This document shows, piece after piece, positions 32,694 through 41,541 of a DNA stretch of 64,000 nucleotides. The notes below the pieces were generated by a model. It searched no databases. It saw nothing but the letters and a program-made list of their open reading frames with translations, and was not told the DNA's origin. A program made the translations under genes and the position numbers. Source of the DNA: Paractinoplanes polyasparticus (GTDB taxonomy: Bacteria > Actinomycetota > Actinomycetes > Mycobacteriales > Micromonosporaceae); NCBI RefSeq assembly GCF_019710575.1, contig NZ_JAHWFK010000031.1:186001-250000 (forward strand). The letters run 5' to 3'. Position 1 is the first letter of the stretch. Every line of letters starts with the position of its first letter.

Positions 32694-35495
32694 GTGCGCT
32701 TCGCCGTGCTGGGGCCGGTGGAGGTGTGGCGTGGCGGGCAGCCGGTCGATCCCGGTTCCCGCCAGCAGCGTCTGGTTCTGGCTCTGCTCCTCGCGCGGGC
32801 CGGCCGGCCGGTCGGCATCGCGGATTTTGTCGCGCTGTTGTGGGACGAGCGGCCGCCGCGCAGCGCCGCGAACATCGTGCACCTTTATCTGGGCCGGCTG
32901 CGGCGGCTGTTCGAGCCCGGCCTGCGCCCGCGTGCGTCCGGCCGCTGGGTGGCGGGTGACGCGGCCGGCTATCGCCTGGTGGTCGACGCGGACGGGCTGG
33001 ATCTGCTGAGGTTCCGGAGCTTGGCGCAAAGGGCGCGCGCGGCTGACGACCCCGCTGCGGCGCTGGCCGCCTACGTCGAAGCGCTGGAGTTGTCGCGTGG
33101 GCCGTGCGCCGGCGCGCCGGAGCTGGTCAGCCGTCCGGTCGCCGAGTTCGAGGCGGTGGACAACGAGTACGCCGATCTGGTGCGGGAGGCCGCCGACCGG
33201 GCCCTGCGCGCCGGCGCGGCCCGTGTCGTGCTTCCGATGCTGCGACGGGTGGCCCAGCAACGTCCGCTGGATGAGGCCGTTCAGGCCAGGTTGCTGCTGA
33301 CGTTGTCCGCGACCGGGCAGCAGGCCGAGGCCATCGCTCTGTACCAGGAACTTCGCGGCCGGCTCGCCGGCGACCTCGGCATCGATCCGGGCCCGGAGCT
33401 GCAGGAGGCGTACCGGAGCGTCCTGCGCAACGGCCCGCCGGAGGATCCGCCGGCGGGCGGGTTGCACATCCGCCCGGGCCAGCTGCTGCCGGACCTGCCC
33501 CACTTCACGGGCCGGGGCGAGACCCTGCGCCGGGCGCTGGCGCTCATCCATGGCCGCGCCGCCGAGGGCGCCTTGCGGATCGTGGCCGTCGAAGGCATTC
33601 CCGGCGTCGGCAAGACCAGCCTCGCGACCCACCTCGCGTATCGGGTGGCCGGCGAGTTCCCGGACGGCCAGCTCTACGCCGACCTGAGAGGTCTGGACCC
33701 GGACGCCGCGCCGGCTCCGGGCGAGGTGCTGCAAGCTTTCCTGCACGCGCTGGGTGTCCGTGGCCCGGACATCCCGGAGAGCGACCTGGCCCGGTCCGGG
33801 CACTACCGCAGTGTCCTGGCGGAGCGCCGGGTGCTCATCGTGCTGGACAACGTCCGCGATGCCGAGCAGGTCCGGCCCCTGCTGCCCGGCGCCCCCGGCA
33901 GCCTCGTCCTGGTCACGAGCCGCTACAGCCTGGCCGGTCTCGTCGCGACCCACGGGGCCCACGTGCTGGCCCTCGACGTTCTGCCGGTCGACGAGGCGCG
34001 CGAGCTCCTGGTCTCCCGCGTGGGTCCCGCGCGAGCTCTGGCCGACCGGCAGGCGCTGGACGAGATCGTCGACCGGTGCGGAGGCCTTCCGCTGGCCCTC
34101 GCCGTGGTGGCCGCCCGTGCCCTGGCCCGTCCCGGACCTGGGCTGGCGGCTGTCGCGCGCGAGCTGCACGACGCTCAGGGCAGCCTCGACGGGTTCGATT
34201 CCGACGATCCGGACAGCGACCTGCGGGCCATCTTCTCCTGGTCCTACCGTGGCCTCAGTCCGGCGGCAGCGCGTCTCTTCCGTCTGTCGGCCCTGCATCC
34301 TGGTCCGGATCTCACCCTCCCGGCGGCGGCGAGCCTCGGCGGCCTGTCCACACGCGACGCTCGCGGCGTGTTCGGCGAACTGGTACGCAGCAGGCTGATC
34401 ACGGAACGCCGGCCCGGCCGTTACGGCGCCCACGACCTGATCGCCGCGTACGCGCGTGAGCTGATGCTCGGCGCCGATTCCGGCGCCGAGCGCGACGCCG
34501 CCGCGGACAGGTTGCTCCTCCACTACCGGCGTGCCGCCTACGCGGCCAACCTCTTCATCAATGCCGAGATCGACGCGGACCCGCCCGCCGCGCGGGACGG
34601 GGTCGTCGACGAGAGCCCGGGCGACGGCAAGGAGGCCGCCGACTGGTTCGCCGCCGAACGTGAGGTGCTCAAGGCCGTCGTGCGTCAGGCCAACGACAGG
34701 GGCCGGGTGTACGACGCCTGGCAGCTGGAGCTCACGGTGCAGGGTTTCTATCAGCGCGAGGGCTGGTGGCAGGAGTGGGCGACCGTGGTGCGCGAGTGCC
34801 TGAACGCGGCCGACAGCGCCGCCGACCCGGCCGGGTCGGCGAACATGCTGCGCAGTCTGGCCGGCGCCCAGTTCTACCTGGGCAACAGCGCCCTCGCGCT
34901 GGTCCTGCTCGAACGGGCGCTGGTGATCTTCACCGAGCTCGGCAACGCGTCCCGGGAGGCGCTGACGCTGCGCAATCTCGGCGAGGTGAGCTTCGCGGTG
35001 GGTGACCACGACCGCTCCGTCGCCTGCCACCATCAGGCCCTGCGCATGGCGGAGGCGCTCGGTGACCGGACGGCGCAGGCGGATGTGCTGTGCCGTCTCG
35101 CCGACGCGCAGTACGAACTCGGCCGCCGCACACTGAGTTTCGAGACCATCGGCCGCGCCCTGACCCTGAGCGAGCAGCTCGCCGACGACGTCCGGCGCAG
35201 CGAGTGCCGTCTCCGGCGCGCCCAGCTGTATCTGCGCGAACGGCAGTTCACCGAATCGCTCGCCGACTGGACCGCGGCCCGGGACCTCTCCCAGGCGGTC
35301 GGCCATCGGGTGCACATGGTCCGCGCGAGGCTGGGCCTCGGCGACATCGCCTGTGCGATGAACGACCGCCCCGCTGCCCGGGCGGCGTGGCTGGAGGCGC
35401 TCGCCCTGGGCAACGACTCGGATCCGCAGCAGGCGGAACAGATCCGGCGACGCCTGGCCCAACTCGGCGAGAGTGCCGACGGCGCGGCGGCGTAG
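32694..35495 (+). CDS. AfsR/SARP-family transcriptional regulator (BTAD, NB-ARC, TPR)
   Basis: About 933 aa. I chose the GTG at 32694 because a GGAGGG ribosome-binding site sits four bases before it and the family typically starts 'xRFxVLGPVEV'; GTG codons at 32628 and 32673 are possible. Order: OmpR-like winged helix (1-75), BTAD bacterial transcriptional activator domain (about 85-230, 'LYQELRGRLAGDLGIDPGPELQEAY'), NB-ARC ATPase (Walker A 'GIPGVGKTSLA' at about 300, 'RVLIVLDNVRDAEQV', 'CGGLPLALAVVAARA'), and C-terminal TPR repeats (about 690-900). AfsR-type regulators activate secondary metabolism or other accessory genes; no biosynthetic cluster is adjacent. Confidence 0.92.
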   Translation: MRFAVLGPVEVWRGGQPVDPGSRQQRLVLALLLARAGRPVGIADFVALLWDERPPRSAANIVHLYLGRLRRLFEPGLRPRASGRWVAGDAAGYRLVVDADGLDLLRFRSLAQRARAADDPAAALAAYVEALELSRGPCAGAPELVSRPVAEFEAVDNEYADLVREAADRALRAGAARVVLPMLRRVAQQRPLDEAVQARLLLTLSATGQQAEAIALYQELRGRLAGDLGIDPGPELQEAYRSVLRNGPPEDPPAGGLHIRPGQLLPDLPHFTGRGETLRRALALIHGRAAEGALRIVAVEGIPGVGKTSLATHLAYRVAGEFPDGQLYADLRGLDPDAAPAPGEVLQAFLHALGVRGPDIPESDLARSGHYRSVLAERRVLIVLDNVRDAEQVRPLLPGAPGSLVLVTSRYSLAGLVATHGAHVLALDVLPVDEARELLVSRVGPARALADRQALDEIVDRCGGLPLALAVVAARALARPGPGLAAVARELHDAQGSLDGFDSDDPDSDLRAIFSWSYRGLSPAAARLFRLSALHPGPDLTLPAAASLGGLSTRDARGVFGELVRSRLITERRPGRYGAHDLIAAYARELMLGADSGAERDAAADRLLLHYRRAAYAANLFINAEIDADPPAARDGVVDESPGDGKEAADWFAAEREVLKAVVRQANDRGRVYDAWQLELTVQGFYQREGWWQEWATVVRECLNAADSAADPAGSANMLRSLAGAQFYLGNSALALVLLERALVIFTELGNASREALTLRNLGEVSFAVGDHDRSVACHHQALRMAEALGDRTAQADVLCRLADAQYELGRRTLSFETIGRALTLSEQLADDVRRSECRLRRAQLYLRERQFTESLADWTAARDLSQAVGHRVHMVRARLGLGDIACAMNDRPAARAAWLEALALGNDSDPQQAEQIRRRLAQLGESADGAAA

Positions 35496-35498
35496 GCC

Positions 35499-35852
35499 CT
35501 AGCTTGGCGCATCATCGCCGTGCGGGAGATAGCGCTCGCTCCACCGCGACAGCGGCTGGAGCGTGGCGATCAGCTCCTCGGCCTCGACCGTGAGCGCATA
35601 GGTGATCTGGACCGGTGTGCTGGGAACGACGGTGCGCTCGATGAGGCGGCGCTCCTGCAACTGCTTGAGGCGCAGCGTGAGCTGAGGGTCGGAGATGCCC
35701 GGGACCAGGGCGCGGTACTCCTTGAAGCGGCGCGCGCCGCGGGCCCCCGCGAGCAGGATGGGGCCGGTCCAGCGGGTGCCGATGATGTCGATCGCCCGCA
35801 GGATGCGAAAGCAGCTTTCCTCGTCGACCCGAGGCTCGTCCGGCTTGTTCAC
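35499..35852 (-). CDS. HxlR-family transcriptional regulator
   Basis: 117 aa winged helix. HxlR signature: one N-terminal cysteine ('DEESCFRILRAIDIIGTRW'), 'GARRFKEYRALVPGISDPQLTLRLKQLQERRLI' and 'ITYALTVEAEELI'. The N-terminal cysteine is the redox-sensing residue in HxlR relatives such as YodB/HypR. The gene is divergent from a pirin gene, a pairing that is common, with an inverted repeat between them. Confidence 0.92.
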   Translation of the reverse strand: MNKPDEPRVDEESCFRILRAIDIIGTRWTGPILLAGARGARRFKEYRALVPGISDPQLTLRLKQLQERRLIERTVVPSTPVQITYALTVEAEELIATLQPLSRWSERYLPHGDDAPS

Positions 35853-35859
35853 TTCTCAA

Positions 35860-35872
35860 AAGTAAGTAACTT
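35860..35872. promoter_or_regulatory. Candidate HxlR operator between hxlR-like and pirin genes
   Basis: AAGTAAGTAACTT contains the inverted arms AAGT and ACTT around five bases; GTAAGTAAC-like palindromic AT-rich sites are typical of HxlR-family operators. It sits eight bases before the HxlR start and 65 bases before the pirin ATG, so it could control both divergent genes. Confidence 0.5.
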
Positions 35873-35936
35873 GGGGGGCGTTTGCCACTCCCGGCGGGCG
35901 GCAGGACGCTTCTCACAACCGAAGAGAGAAGGCGTC

Positions 35937-36827
35937 ATGACGCAGCAAGCGGCACCTACGGCCCGGACAGTGCAACGGGTTCTCGACAAGACCGATCTCG
36001 GTCCGACCCCCATGTCGGCCCGGAGCTCGCTGATCATCGCTCCCGGCCGCGACGCCTGGACCGACCCGTTCCTGGTGATGGGCGAGGAGCTGGTCAACCA
36101 GCCCGGATTCGACTGGCATCCGCACCGCGGCATGGAGACCGTCACCCTGATCCTGGACGGAGCGCTCGAGCACGGCGACAGCATGGGCCACGCCGGGGTG
36201 CTCGGGCCCGGGGACGTGCAGTGGATGACCGCAGGCCGCGGCATCATCCACCGGGAGGTCGCCGCCCGGTCGGAGCACGCGCACATCATCCAGATGTGGG
36301 TCAACCTGCCGGCCGATCAGAAGCTGGTGCCCACCCGCTACCAGGACCTGCGCGCCGGCATGCACGCCGTGCACACCGAGCCGGGGGTGCTGGTTCAGCT
36401 GATCTCGGGCGAGACCGGCTCGCTGCGCGGCCCGGCGGTCAACCAGTGGCCGATCCTCGGCATGCTGATCACGCTGGATCCCAGGACCGGCTACCGGCAG
36501 CTGCTCGACGGCGATCAGCGCGCGTTCGCGTACGTGATCTCGGGCCGGCTCACCGTGGCCGGCCGCAGTGTGCGCGCCGGGCAGGTCGCCTGGTCCGATC
36601 CGGCAGCGCAGCCGGGCGGCCCGACCGCGCTGGCGCTGGCCACCGGCGACGGGGACGAGCAGACCCAGGTGCTGCTCTTCGCCGGACGCCCCATCGGCGA
36701 ATCCGTGTACGCCAGCGGCCCGTTCGTGATGAACTCGCGCGACGAGATCGAGCAGGCGTACCGCGACTTCCACTCCGGCAAGTTCGGCAGCATCCCGCGC
36801 CACACCCGCCTCCCCGCCGGCGCCTGA
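35937..36827 (+). CDS. Pirin-family bicupin protein
   Basis: 296 aa from the ATG at 35937, preceded by GAGAGAAGG. The N-terminal cupin has the pirin metal site 'GFDWHPHRGMETVTLILDGALEHGDSMGH' (His residues of HPHRGxExxT and the following EH), followed by 'MTAGRGIIHREV' and 'IQMWVNLP'. The C-terminal cupin holds 'FAGRPIGESVYASGPFVMN' and the tail 'FHSGKFGSIPRH'. Bacterial pirins are iron-binding and often have quercetinase activity or respond to redox stress. The divergent HxlR gene probably regulates it. Confidence 0.93.
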   Translation: MTQQAAPTARTVQRVLDKTDLGPTPMSARSSLIIAPGRDAWTDPFLVMGEELVNQPGFDWHPHRGMETVTLILDGALEHGDSMGHAGVLGPGDVQWMTAGRGIIHREVAARSEHAHIIQMWVNLPADQKLVPTRYQDLRAGMHAVHTEPGVLVQLISGETGSLRGPAVNQWPILGMLITLDPRTGYRQLLDGDQRAFAYVISGRLTVAGRSVRAGQVAWSDPAAQPGGPTALALATGDGDEQTQVLLFAGRPIGESVYASGPFVMNSRDEIEQAYRDFHSGKFGSIPRHTRLPAGA

Positions 36828-36834
36828 GGCTCTT

Positions 36835-36874
36835 TTGACTCGCGTGCGTCGGCGGTGTGGAATATGTTGCATGC
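36835..36874 (+). promoter_or_regulatory. Promoter of the GntR-family gene; likely leaderless
   Basis: TTGACT (36835-36840) and TGGAAT (36858-36863) are separated by 17 bp, which puts the transcript start at about 36870, directly at the ATG at 36871. The element AATATGTTGCATGC (36861-36874) covers the start and resembles AATATATTGCATAT in the hydrolase promoter at 26774-26787. It may be the operator for autoregulation. Confidence 0.5.
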
Positions 36875-37548
36875 CGGTCCCTGCGCGTATGGGTGTCATC
36901 TCGCGGTCGTTGCTGCGGGAGAACGCCTATCAGTCGATCCGCGATGCGATCGTCGACGGCACGCTGGCCCCGGGGGAGCGGCTCAACGACGCCGAGCTCG
37001 CCCAGTGGCTGGGGGTGAGCCGCACCCCGGTGCGCGAGGCGCTGACCCGGCTCGAGGAATCGGGGCTGGTGCGGACCAAGCCCGGCCGCTACACGATGGT
37101 GAGCCCGCTGGACGCTCGCGCCGCGCGAGCCGCGCAGACGGTCACCGCGGCGATGCATGAGCTGGCCGTACGCGAGGCGGTGCCGCACCTGTCGGCCGGT
37201 GAGATGGAGGCGATGCGCGCGGCCAACGCCCGGTTCGCGGCGGCCCTGCAGGCGGACGACGTCGATGCGGCCATCGCCGCGGACGACGAGTTCCACGGTG
37301 TCGCGGTGACGGCCTCGGCCAATCCCGCGATCCGCGCGGTCGTCGAGCAGTTCACCCCGGTTCTGCGGCGGCTGGAACGGCTGCGGTTCTCGTCGCTCAA
37401 CGGCCGGGCCTCGGTGGCGCTGCACGAGCGCATCGTGACCCTGTGCGAAGCGCGCGATGTGGAGGGCGCGGCCGTGGCCGCCCGGGAGAACTGGCTGAGT
37501 CTCGACGAGGTCTTCGACCTGGCCGTTGACGACGAACGGCCCGCGTGA
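36871..37548 (+). CDS. GntR-family (FadR/FCD subgroup) transcriptional regulator
   Basis: About 225 aa from the ATG at 36871; the product begins 'MPVPARMGVISRSLLRENAY', and a second ATG six codons later is possible. Winged helix: 'YQSIRDAIVDGTLAPGERLNDAELAQWLGVSRTPVREALTRLEESGLV' (family pattern). The C-terminal all-helical FCD domain keeps a metal-binding Asp/His set ('ADDEFHGVAV' and 'LHERIV'). FCD regulators respond to organic acids or sugar acids. Followed by a fragment and an unrelated ATPase gene. Confidence 0.9.
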   Translation: MPVPARMGVISRSLLRENAYQSIRDAIVDGTLAPGERLNDAELAQWLGVSRTPVREALTRLEESGLVRTKPGRYTMVSPLDARAARAAQTVTAAMHELAVREAVPHLSAGEMEAMRAANARFAAALQADDVDAAIAADDEFHGVAVTASANPAIRAVVEQFTPVLRRLERLRFSSLNGRASVALHERIVTLCEARDVEGAAVAARENWLSLDEVFDLAVDDERPA

Positions 37549-37554
37549 CCGGCG

Positions 37555-37659
37555 GTGCGAAAGCACACCCTCGGCATCGACGGCCCGGTCCACGAGACCT
37601 ACCTGGCCGGCCTTCCGGATGACCCCGGCCTGATGGCCGCGCCTACGCTCGCAAGATGA
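37555..37659 (+). pseudogene. Fragment of a GyrI-like effector-binding domain
   Basis: A 34-codon frame from GTG 37555 to a TGA that overlaps the next gene's ATG. It reads 'HTLGIDGPVHETYLAGLPDD', which resembles the C-terminal ligand-pocket strand of GyrI-like domains found in MerR/AraC regulators ('HxGPVHETYLxG'). No DNA-binding or other part is present, and the spacer to the upstream GntR gene is only six bases, so it is probably a remnant of a deleted regulator. Confidence 0.45.
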
Positions 37660-39806
37660 TCGGACGCCGTCGTGAGCTGGCCGTCGTGCAACGGCTGCTG
37701 GACCGTGCGGTCGCCGGCTCGGGTGAGCTTCTCACCGTCGTGGGCCCGGCCGGATCGGGAAGGACGGTGCTCGCCGAGGGGGCAGCGGAGCTGGCCCGGC
37801 AGCGTGGACTGCCGGTTCTGCGGTCGGTGGCGGCCGGCGGAACGGGCGCCCGGCTGGTGATCCTCGATGATCTCGACCCGGCCGCGGATACGGCGGATCT
37901 CGATCGGCTGGTTCTCGGCGGCGCCGCTGTGCTGGCCACCACCGACGCGGCCACGGGGTCGGGCCGGCATCTCTTTCTCGCCCCGTTCACCGAAGCCGAA
38001 CTGGCCGTGCTGCTGCCCGGGCGGCCGCCCGGAACGGTGCACGCGATGTGGTTGCTCACCGCGGGCTGGCCCGGTCCGGTACTCGACCTCGCGGCGGCCG
38101 TGCCCCGGGACGCCGGCGCGGACGCCGTCGTGGAGATCGCACTCTCGACGCCGTCCCGGGGCGAGTTCCTCGTGCTCGACACGGCGCTGATCCGGCTGCT
38201 GGAGGAGGCCGCGTCGCGGGCGTCACCGCCGGCCACCCGGGCCCGGGTGCTGGTGCGGCTGGCCGGCGAGCTGCTGGGTGACCCGTCCGCGGCGGCGCGG
38301 CGACGGGAACTGGTCGACGAGGCAGTCCGGCTCGCCCGGGCCACCGACGACCCCCGGACCCTGGCCGCCGTGCTGGACGGGCGGCTGCACGGGTTGTGGG
38401 ACCCGGCCGCGGCCGGCGAGCGGCTGTCCACCGCGTCCCGGATCGTCGACCTCGCGCGCCGGGCCGGGGACGCGGTTCTCGAGCGGCGTGGGCTGTTCTG
38501 GCGGTTCACCGCTCTGGCCGAGCTCGGCGACCTCGACGCGGCGGAGGCCGCCCTGGTGGCGTACGCGCGGGCGGGGGAGCGGGACGGTGACCCCGAGGCG
38601 GCGGTCGTCGCGCTGTCCCGCCAAGCGGTGCTGGCGTTGGTCCGCGGCCGTCTGGAACTCGCGGAGGAGCTGGCCGCCGAGGTGACCGAGGCCGGGCGAC
38701 GGGCCGGGCTGGCCGACACCGACCGGTTGACGGCGTCGCTCCGGGGCCGGCTGGCGCTGCTGCGCGGCGAAGCGGCCGGTCAGGTCGAACCGCTGCGGGC
38801 GCTCGCACGGCGACTGCCCGGGCACTTCTTCGAGGTGACGGCAGCTCGGGCGCTGGCCGAGTCGGGTCAGGTCGCGCCGGCGTTGCTCGAGGTGGACCGC
38901 CTGCTGCCGGCGGTGCTGGCCGGGGCCGGTCCCCGCTGGATCGGCGCCGTGGCCGACCTGGCGCTGGTCGCCTCGCTCGGCGCCGCCCCCGCTGCCGCGC
39001 AGGCCCTCTACGACGCGCTGGTTCCCTGTGCCGGCCGCCTGGTCGTCTGGGGCGGGGCGAACACGATCACGGGACCGGTCGACGACTATCTCGGCCGGCT
39101 CGCCGCCCACCTGGGGCGGCCGGACGAGGCACGTGCTCATTTCGACCGGGCAGTGGAACTGGAGGAACGGCTGGGCGCGCTGCCCTGGCTGGCGGCCACC
39201 CTCGCGGCTCGCGGCGACCGGGCGCGGGCCGCGAGGATCGCCGGCGAGCTCGGCCTGTCCGCTGCCGACGTCTGGCGGCTGGTGCGCGACGGCGACGACT
39301 GGGTCTTCGACGCGGGCCCGGAACACGCCCGCCTGCGCGACGTGCGAGGGCTGCACTATCTGCGTACGCTCCTGGCCCGTCCCGCTCAGGAGGTCGCCGC
39401 CCTGGATCTGGTGGCGGGCGGCGCCGGACTCGTGACGTCCCCGCCCGAACCCGTGCTGGACGCCGCGGGTCGGTCCGCGTACCGCCGGCGGCTCGACGAC
39501 CTGGCCGGGCAGTTGGATGCCGCGGACCGCGCCGGCGACGTCGAGCGCGCCACGACGCTGGCGGCCGAGCGGCAGGCCGTGCTGGGCGAGCTGCGGCGGG
39601 CCGCCGGACTCGGGGGCCGCACCCGCCGGCACAGCGCCGAGGCGGAACGCGCGCGGGTCAACGCGACGCGCGCCGTCCGGGCCGTGCTGACCCGGCTCGA
39701 GCCGCTCATGCCCGTCGCAGCGGCGCACCTGCGTTCCTCGGTGCGCACCGGCAGTCATTTCCGGTACGAACCGGCCGCCGGTGGGCCCGCCCGCTGGCAG
39801 GTGTGA
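37656..39806 (+). CDS. AAA-type ATPase regulator with TPR-like helices, no HTH
   Basis: 716 aa. It begins 'MIGRRRELAVVQRLL' with Walker A 'VGPAGSGRTVLAEG' (Lys replaced by Arg in GxGKT, so 'GSGRT') and Walker B-like 'LVILDDLDPAAD'. A long helical, TPR-like middle follows (about 200-560). The C-terminus 'RRHSAEAERARVNATRAVRAVLTRLEP' with 'LRSSVRTGSHFRYEP' matches the tail found at the end of many actinobacterial LuxR/AfsR-like ATPases. No helix-turn-helix is present, so it is likely a signalling ATPase or a regulator that lost DNA binding. Confidence 0.75.
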   Translation: MIGRRRELAVVQRLLDRAVAGSGELLTVVGPAGSGRTVLAEGAAELARQRGLPVLRSVAAGGTGARLVILDDLDPAADTADLDRLVLGGAAVLATTDAATGSGRHLFLAPFTEAELAVLLPGRPPGTVHAMWLLTAGWPGPVLDLAAAVPRDAGADAVVEIALSTPSRGEFLVLDTALIRLLEEAASRASPPATRARVLVRLAGELLGDPSAAARRRELVDEAVRLARATDDPRTLAAVLDGRLHGLWDPAAAGERLSTASRIVDLARRAGDAVLERRGLFWRFTALAELGDLDAAEAALVAYARAGERDGDPEAAVVALSRQAVLALVRGRLELAEELAAEVTEAGRRAGLADTDRLTASLRGRLALLRGEAAGQVEPLRALARRLPGHFFEVTAARALAESGQVAPALLEVDRLLPAVLAGAGPRWIGAVADLALVASLGAAPAAAQALYDALVPCAGRLVVWGGANTITGPVDDYLGRLAAHLGRPDEARAHFDRAVELEERLGALPWLAATLAARGDRARAARIAGELGLSAADVWRLVRDGDDWVFDAGPEHARLRDVRGLHYLRTLLARPAQEVAALDLVAGGAGLVTSPPEPVLDAAGRSAYRRRLDDLAGQLDAADRAGDVERATTLAAERQAVLGELRRAAGLGGRTRRHSAEAERARVNATRAVRAVLTRLEPLMPVAAAHLRSSVRTGSHFRYEPAAGGPARWQV

Positions 39807-39853
39807 TCGGAGCCACGAACAACGTGTTCCCCGCCCGGTTACGCCTCCCGGGT

Positions 39854-40594
39854 ATGTCGTCTCCGCTCGTTCTTCTGCACGGACTCACCTTCGACCGGCG
39901 GCACTGGGAGCCGTTGCGCCGGCGCCTGGCCGTCGTGGACCCCGGCCGTGAGGTTCTCGCCCTCGACCTGCCGGGTCACGGAGACGCCCCGTCGCGGGCC
40001 TCCTACCGCCTGGCGGAGGTCGCCGAGGTGCTGCACAGCCAGATAGCAGCGGCGGGTCTGACCGAGCCACCGACCGTGGTGGGTCACTCGGTGAGCGGGA
40101 TCATCGCCACTGCCTACGCCGCCCGCTACCCCACTCGTACGGTCGTGAACCTGGACCAGATTCTGCTGCCCGGACCCTTCGGCGCCATCGTGCGCGCAGC
40201 GGAGCCGGAGCTTCGGGGCCCGGGCTGGCGTGCGGTCTGGGAGCGAATGGTGGCCGGCATGGGAATCGAGGCGCTCGAGGGTGAGGCCAGGCAGCTCGCG
40301 GAGACGGCCACCGATCCGCGCCCCGACCTTCTGCTGGGTTACTGGGACGAGGTCATGCACCGTACGGACCAGCAGCTCCGTGCCGACCGCGAGGCCGACC
40401 TGCGCAGCATCGGTGAGCGGGGCACCGGCTATCGGTGGGTGACCGCCGCGGAACCGCCGGCCGCCTACGTCGACTGGCTGACGGCGGCGCTGCCCACAAC
40501 CGTCGTCACGGTGCTGCCCGGCAGCCACCTGCCGCACCTGGAACATCCCGACGAGCTCGCGCTGCTGTTGTCGCGGCTCGCGATCGAGCCGTAG
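39854..40594 (+). CDS. Alpha/beta hydrolase
   Basis: About 246 aa from the ATG at 39854. Oxyanion motif 'LVLLHGLTFDRRHWEPL', nucleophile elbow 'VVGHSVSGIIATAYA', and catalytic His in 'LPGSHLPHLEHPDELA'. A GTG at 39803 overlaps the upstream ATPase stop (GTGA) and would add 17 poorly conserved residues; coupling from it is possible. It belongs to the broad AB_hydrolase_1 group; substrate unknown. It converges with an SDR gene. Confidence 0.85.
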   Translation: MSSPLVLLHGLTFDRRHWEPLRRRLAVVDPGREVLALDLPGHGDAPSRASYRLAEVAEVLHSQIAAAGLTEPPTVVGHSVSGIIATAYAARYPTRTVVNLDQILLPGPFGAIVRAAEPELRGPGWRAVWERMVAGMGIEALEGEARQLAETATDPRPDLLLGYWDEVMHRTDQQLRADREADLRSIGERGTGYRWVTAAEPPAAYVDWLTAALPTTVVTVLPGSHLPHLEHPDELALLLSRLAIEP

Positions 40595-40612
40595 GCGCAG
40601 CGACGCGGGGTC

Positions 40613-41455
40613 TCACCGGCGGGCGGCCGAGGGAACGTCGGTGAGGCCGAACTGATCCCTGACGCCGGCCAGGAAGGTGGCGTCGTCGGCTGCCCGCCGG
40701 GCGCTGAGCATCCGGATGCCGTCGGCGCCCGCTTCGTACCGGAGCTGGTCGGTGCCGTCGGTGACCGCGGTGAAGACGGTTTCGGCGATGTTGGCCGGGG
40801 CCGAGCCCTCGGCTGTCAGCGGGCCGAGAACGCCGAGGACCTTGCCGACGGCCGGCTGGTAGTCGGCGATCTCCGGGTCGTTGCTGAAGTCGAGGGACCG
40901 GCCGCCGAAGTCGGTCCGGATGCCGCCGGGTTCGACCAGCTTCACCCGTACGCCGATCGTGCCGAGCTCGTAGGCCAGTGACTCGGAAAGGCCCTCGACC
41001 GCGAACTTCGCGCCGTGGTAGAGCGTGCCGAGCGGGAACGCCATCCGGCCGCCGATCGACGAGATGTTGACGATGACGCCGGAACGCTGCGTCCGGAAGT
41101 GCGGCAGCACCGCCTGGGCCGTCGCCAGCAGGCCGAAGACGTTCACCTCGAACTGGCGCCGGATCTTCGCCATCGGCGTGGCCTCCAAGGGTCCGTACGC
41201 GCCGTAGCCCGCGTTGTTGACGAGGGCGTCGAGGCGCCCGAAGCGGTCCAGGCCGGCCCGCACCGCCGACGTGATCGAGCCGGCGTCCTCGACGTCGAGC
41301 CGCGTGACGAGCGTGTTGTCCAGCCGCGTCAGCTCGGTCTCGGCCTCGGGCCGGCGCATGGTGGCGACGACGTTCCAGCCCTTGGCCTGGAACAGTTCGG
41401 CCGTGGCGCGGCCCAGGCCGCTGGAGGTTCCGGTGATCAGCACTGTCTGAGTCAT
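40613..41455 (-). CDS. Short-chain dehydrogenase/reductase
   Basis: 280 aa classical SDR. Cofactor motif 'LITGTSSGLGRATAE', 'LVNNAGYG', catalytic Ser in 'VNISSIGGRM' and 'YHGAKFAVEG' with the YxxxK pair. The specificity residue after strand 2 is 'MRRPEAETELTRL', suggesting NADP(H). The gene is divergent from an AraC-family regulator with an 86-bp shared promoter, a common arrangement in which the regulator controls the SDR. Confidence 0.92.
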   Translation of the reverse strand: MTQTVLITGTSSGLGRATAELFQAKGWNVVATMRRPEAETELTRLDNTLVTRLDVEDAGSITSAVRAGLDRFGRLDALVNNAGYGAYGPLEATPMAKIRRQFEVNVFGLLATAQAVLPHFRTQRSGVIVNISSIGGRMAFPLGTLYHGAKFAVEGLSESLAYELGTIGVRVKLVEPGGIRTDFGGRSLDFSNDPEIADYQPAVGKVLGVLGPLTAEGSAPANIAETVFTAVTDGTDQLRYEAGADGIRMLSARRAADDATFLAGVRDQFGLTDVPSAARR

Positions 41456-41541
41456 GGATCAATCGTCGGCCCCGCCGAGGCTCAGCCCTAGACTGTTCGG
41501 CGCGCTCCGATGCCTGATCCGCTCACCGCTGCGACCCGCGT

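Noticed and set aside
39803-39853. N-terminal extension of the hydrolase from the GTGA overlap
   Set aside because: The extra 17 residues are not protein-like for this family and the ATG at 39854 directly precedes the first core strand; kept only as an alternative start.
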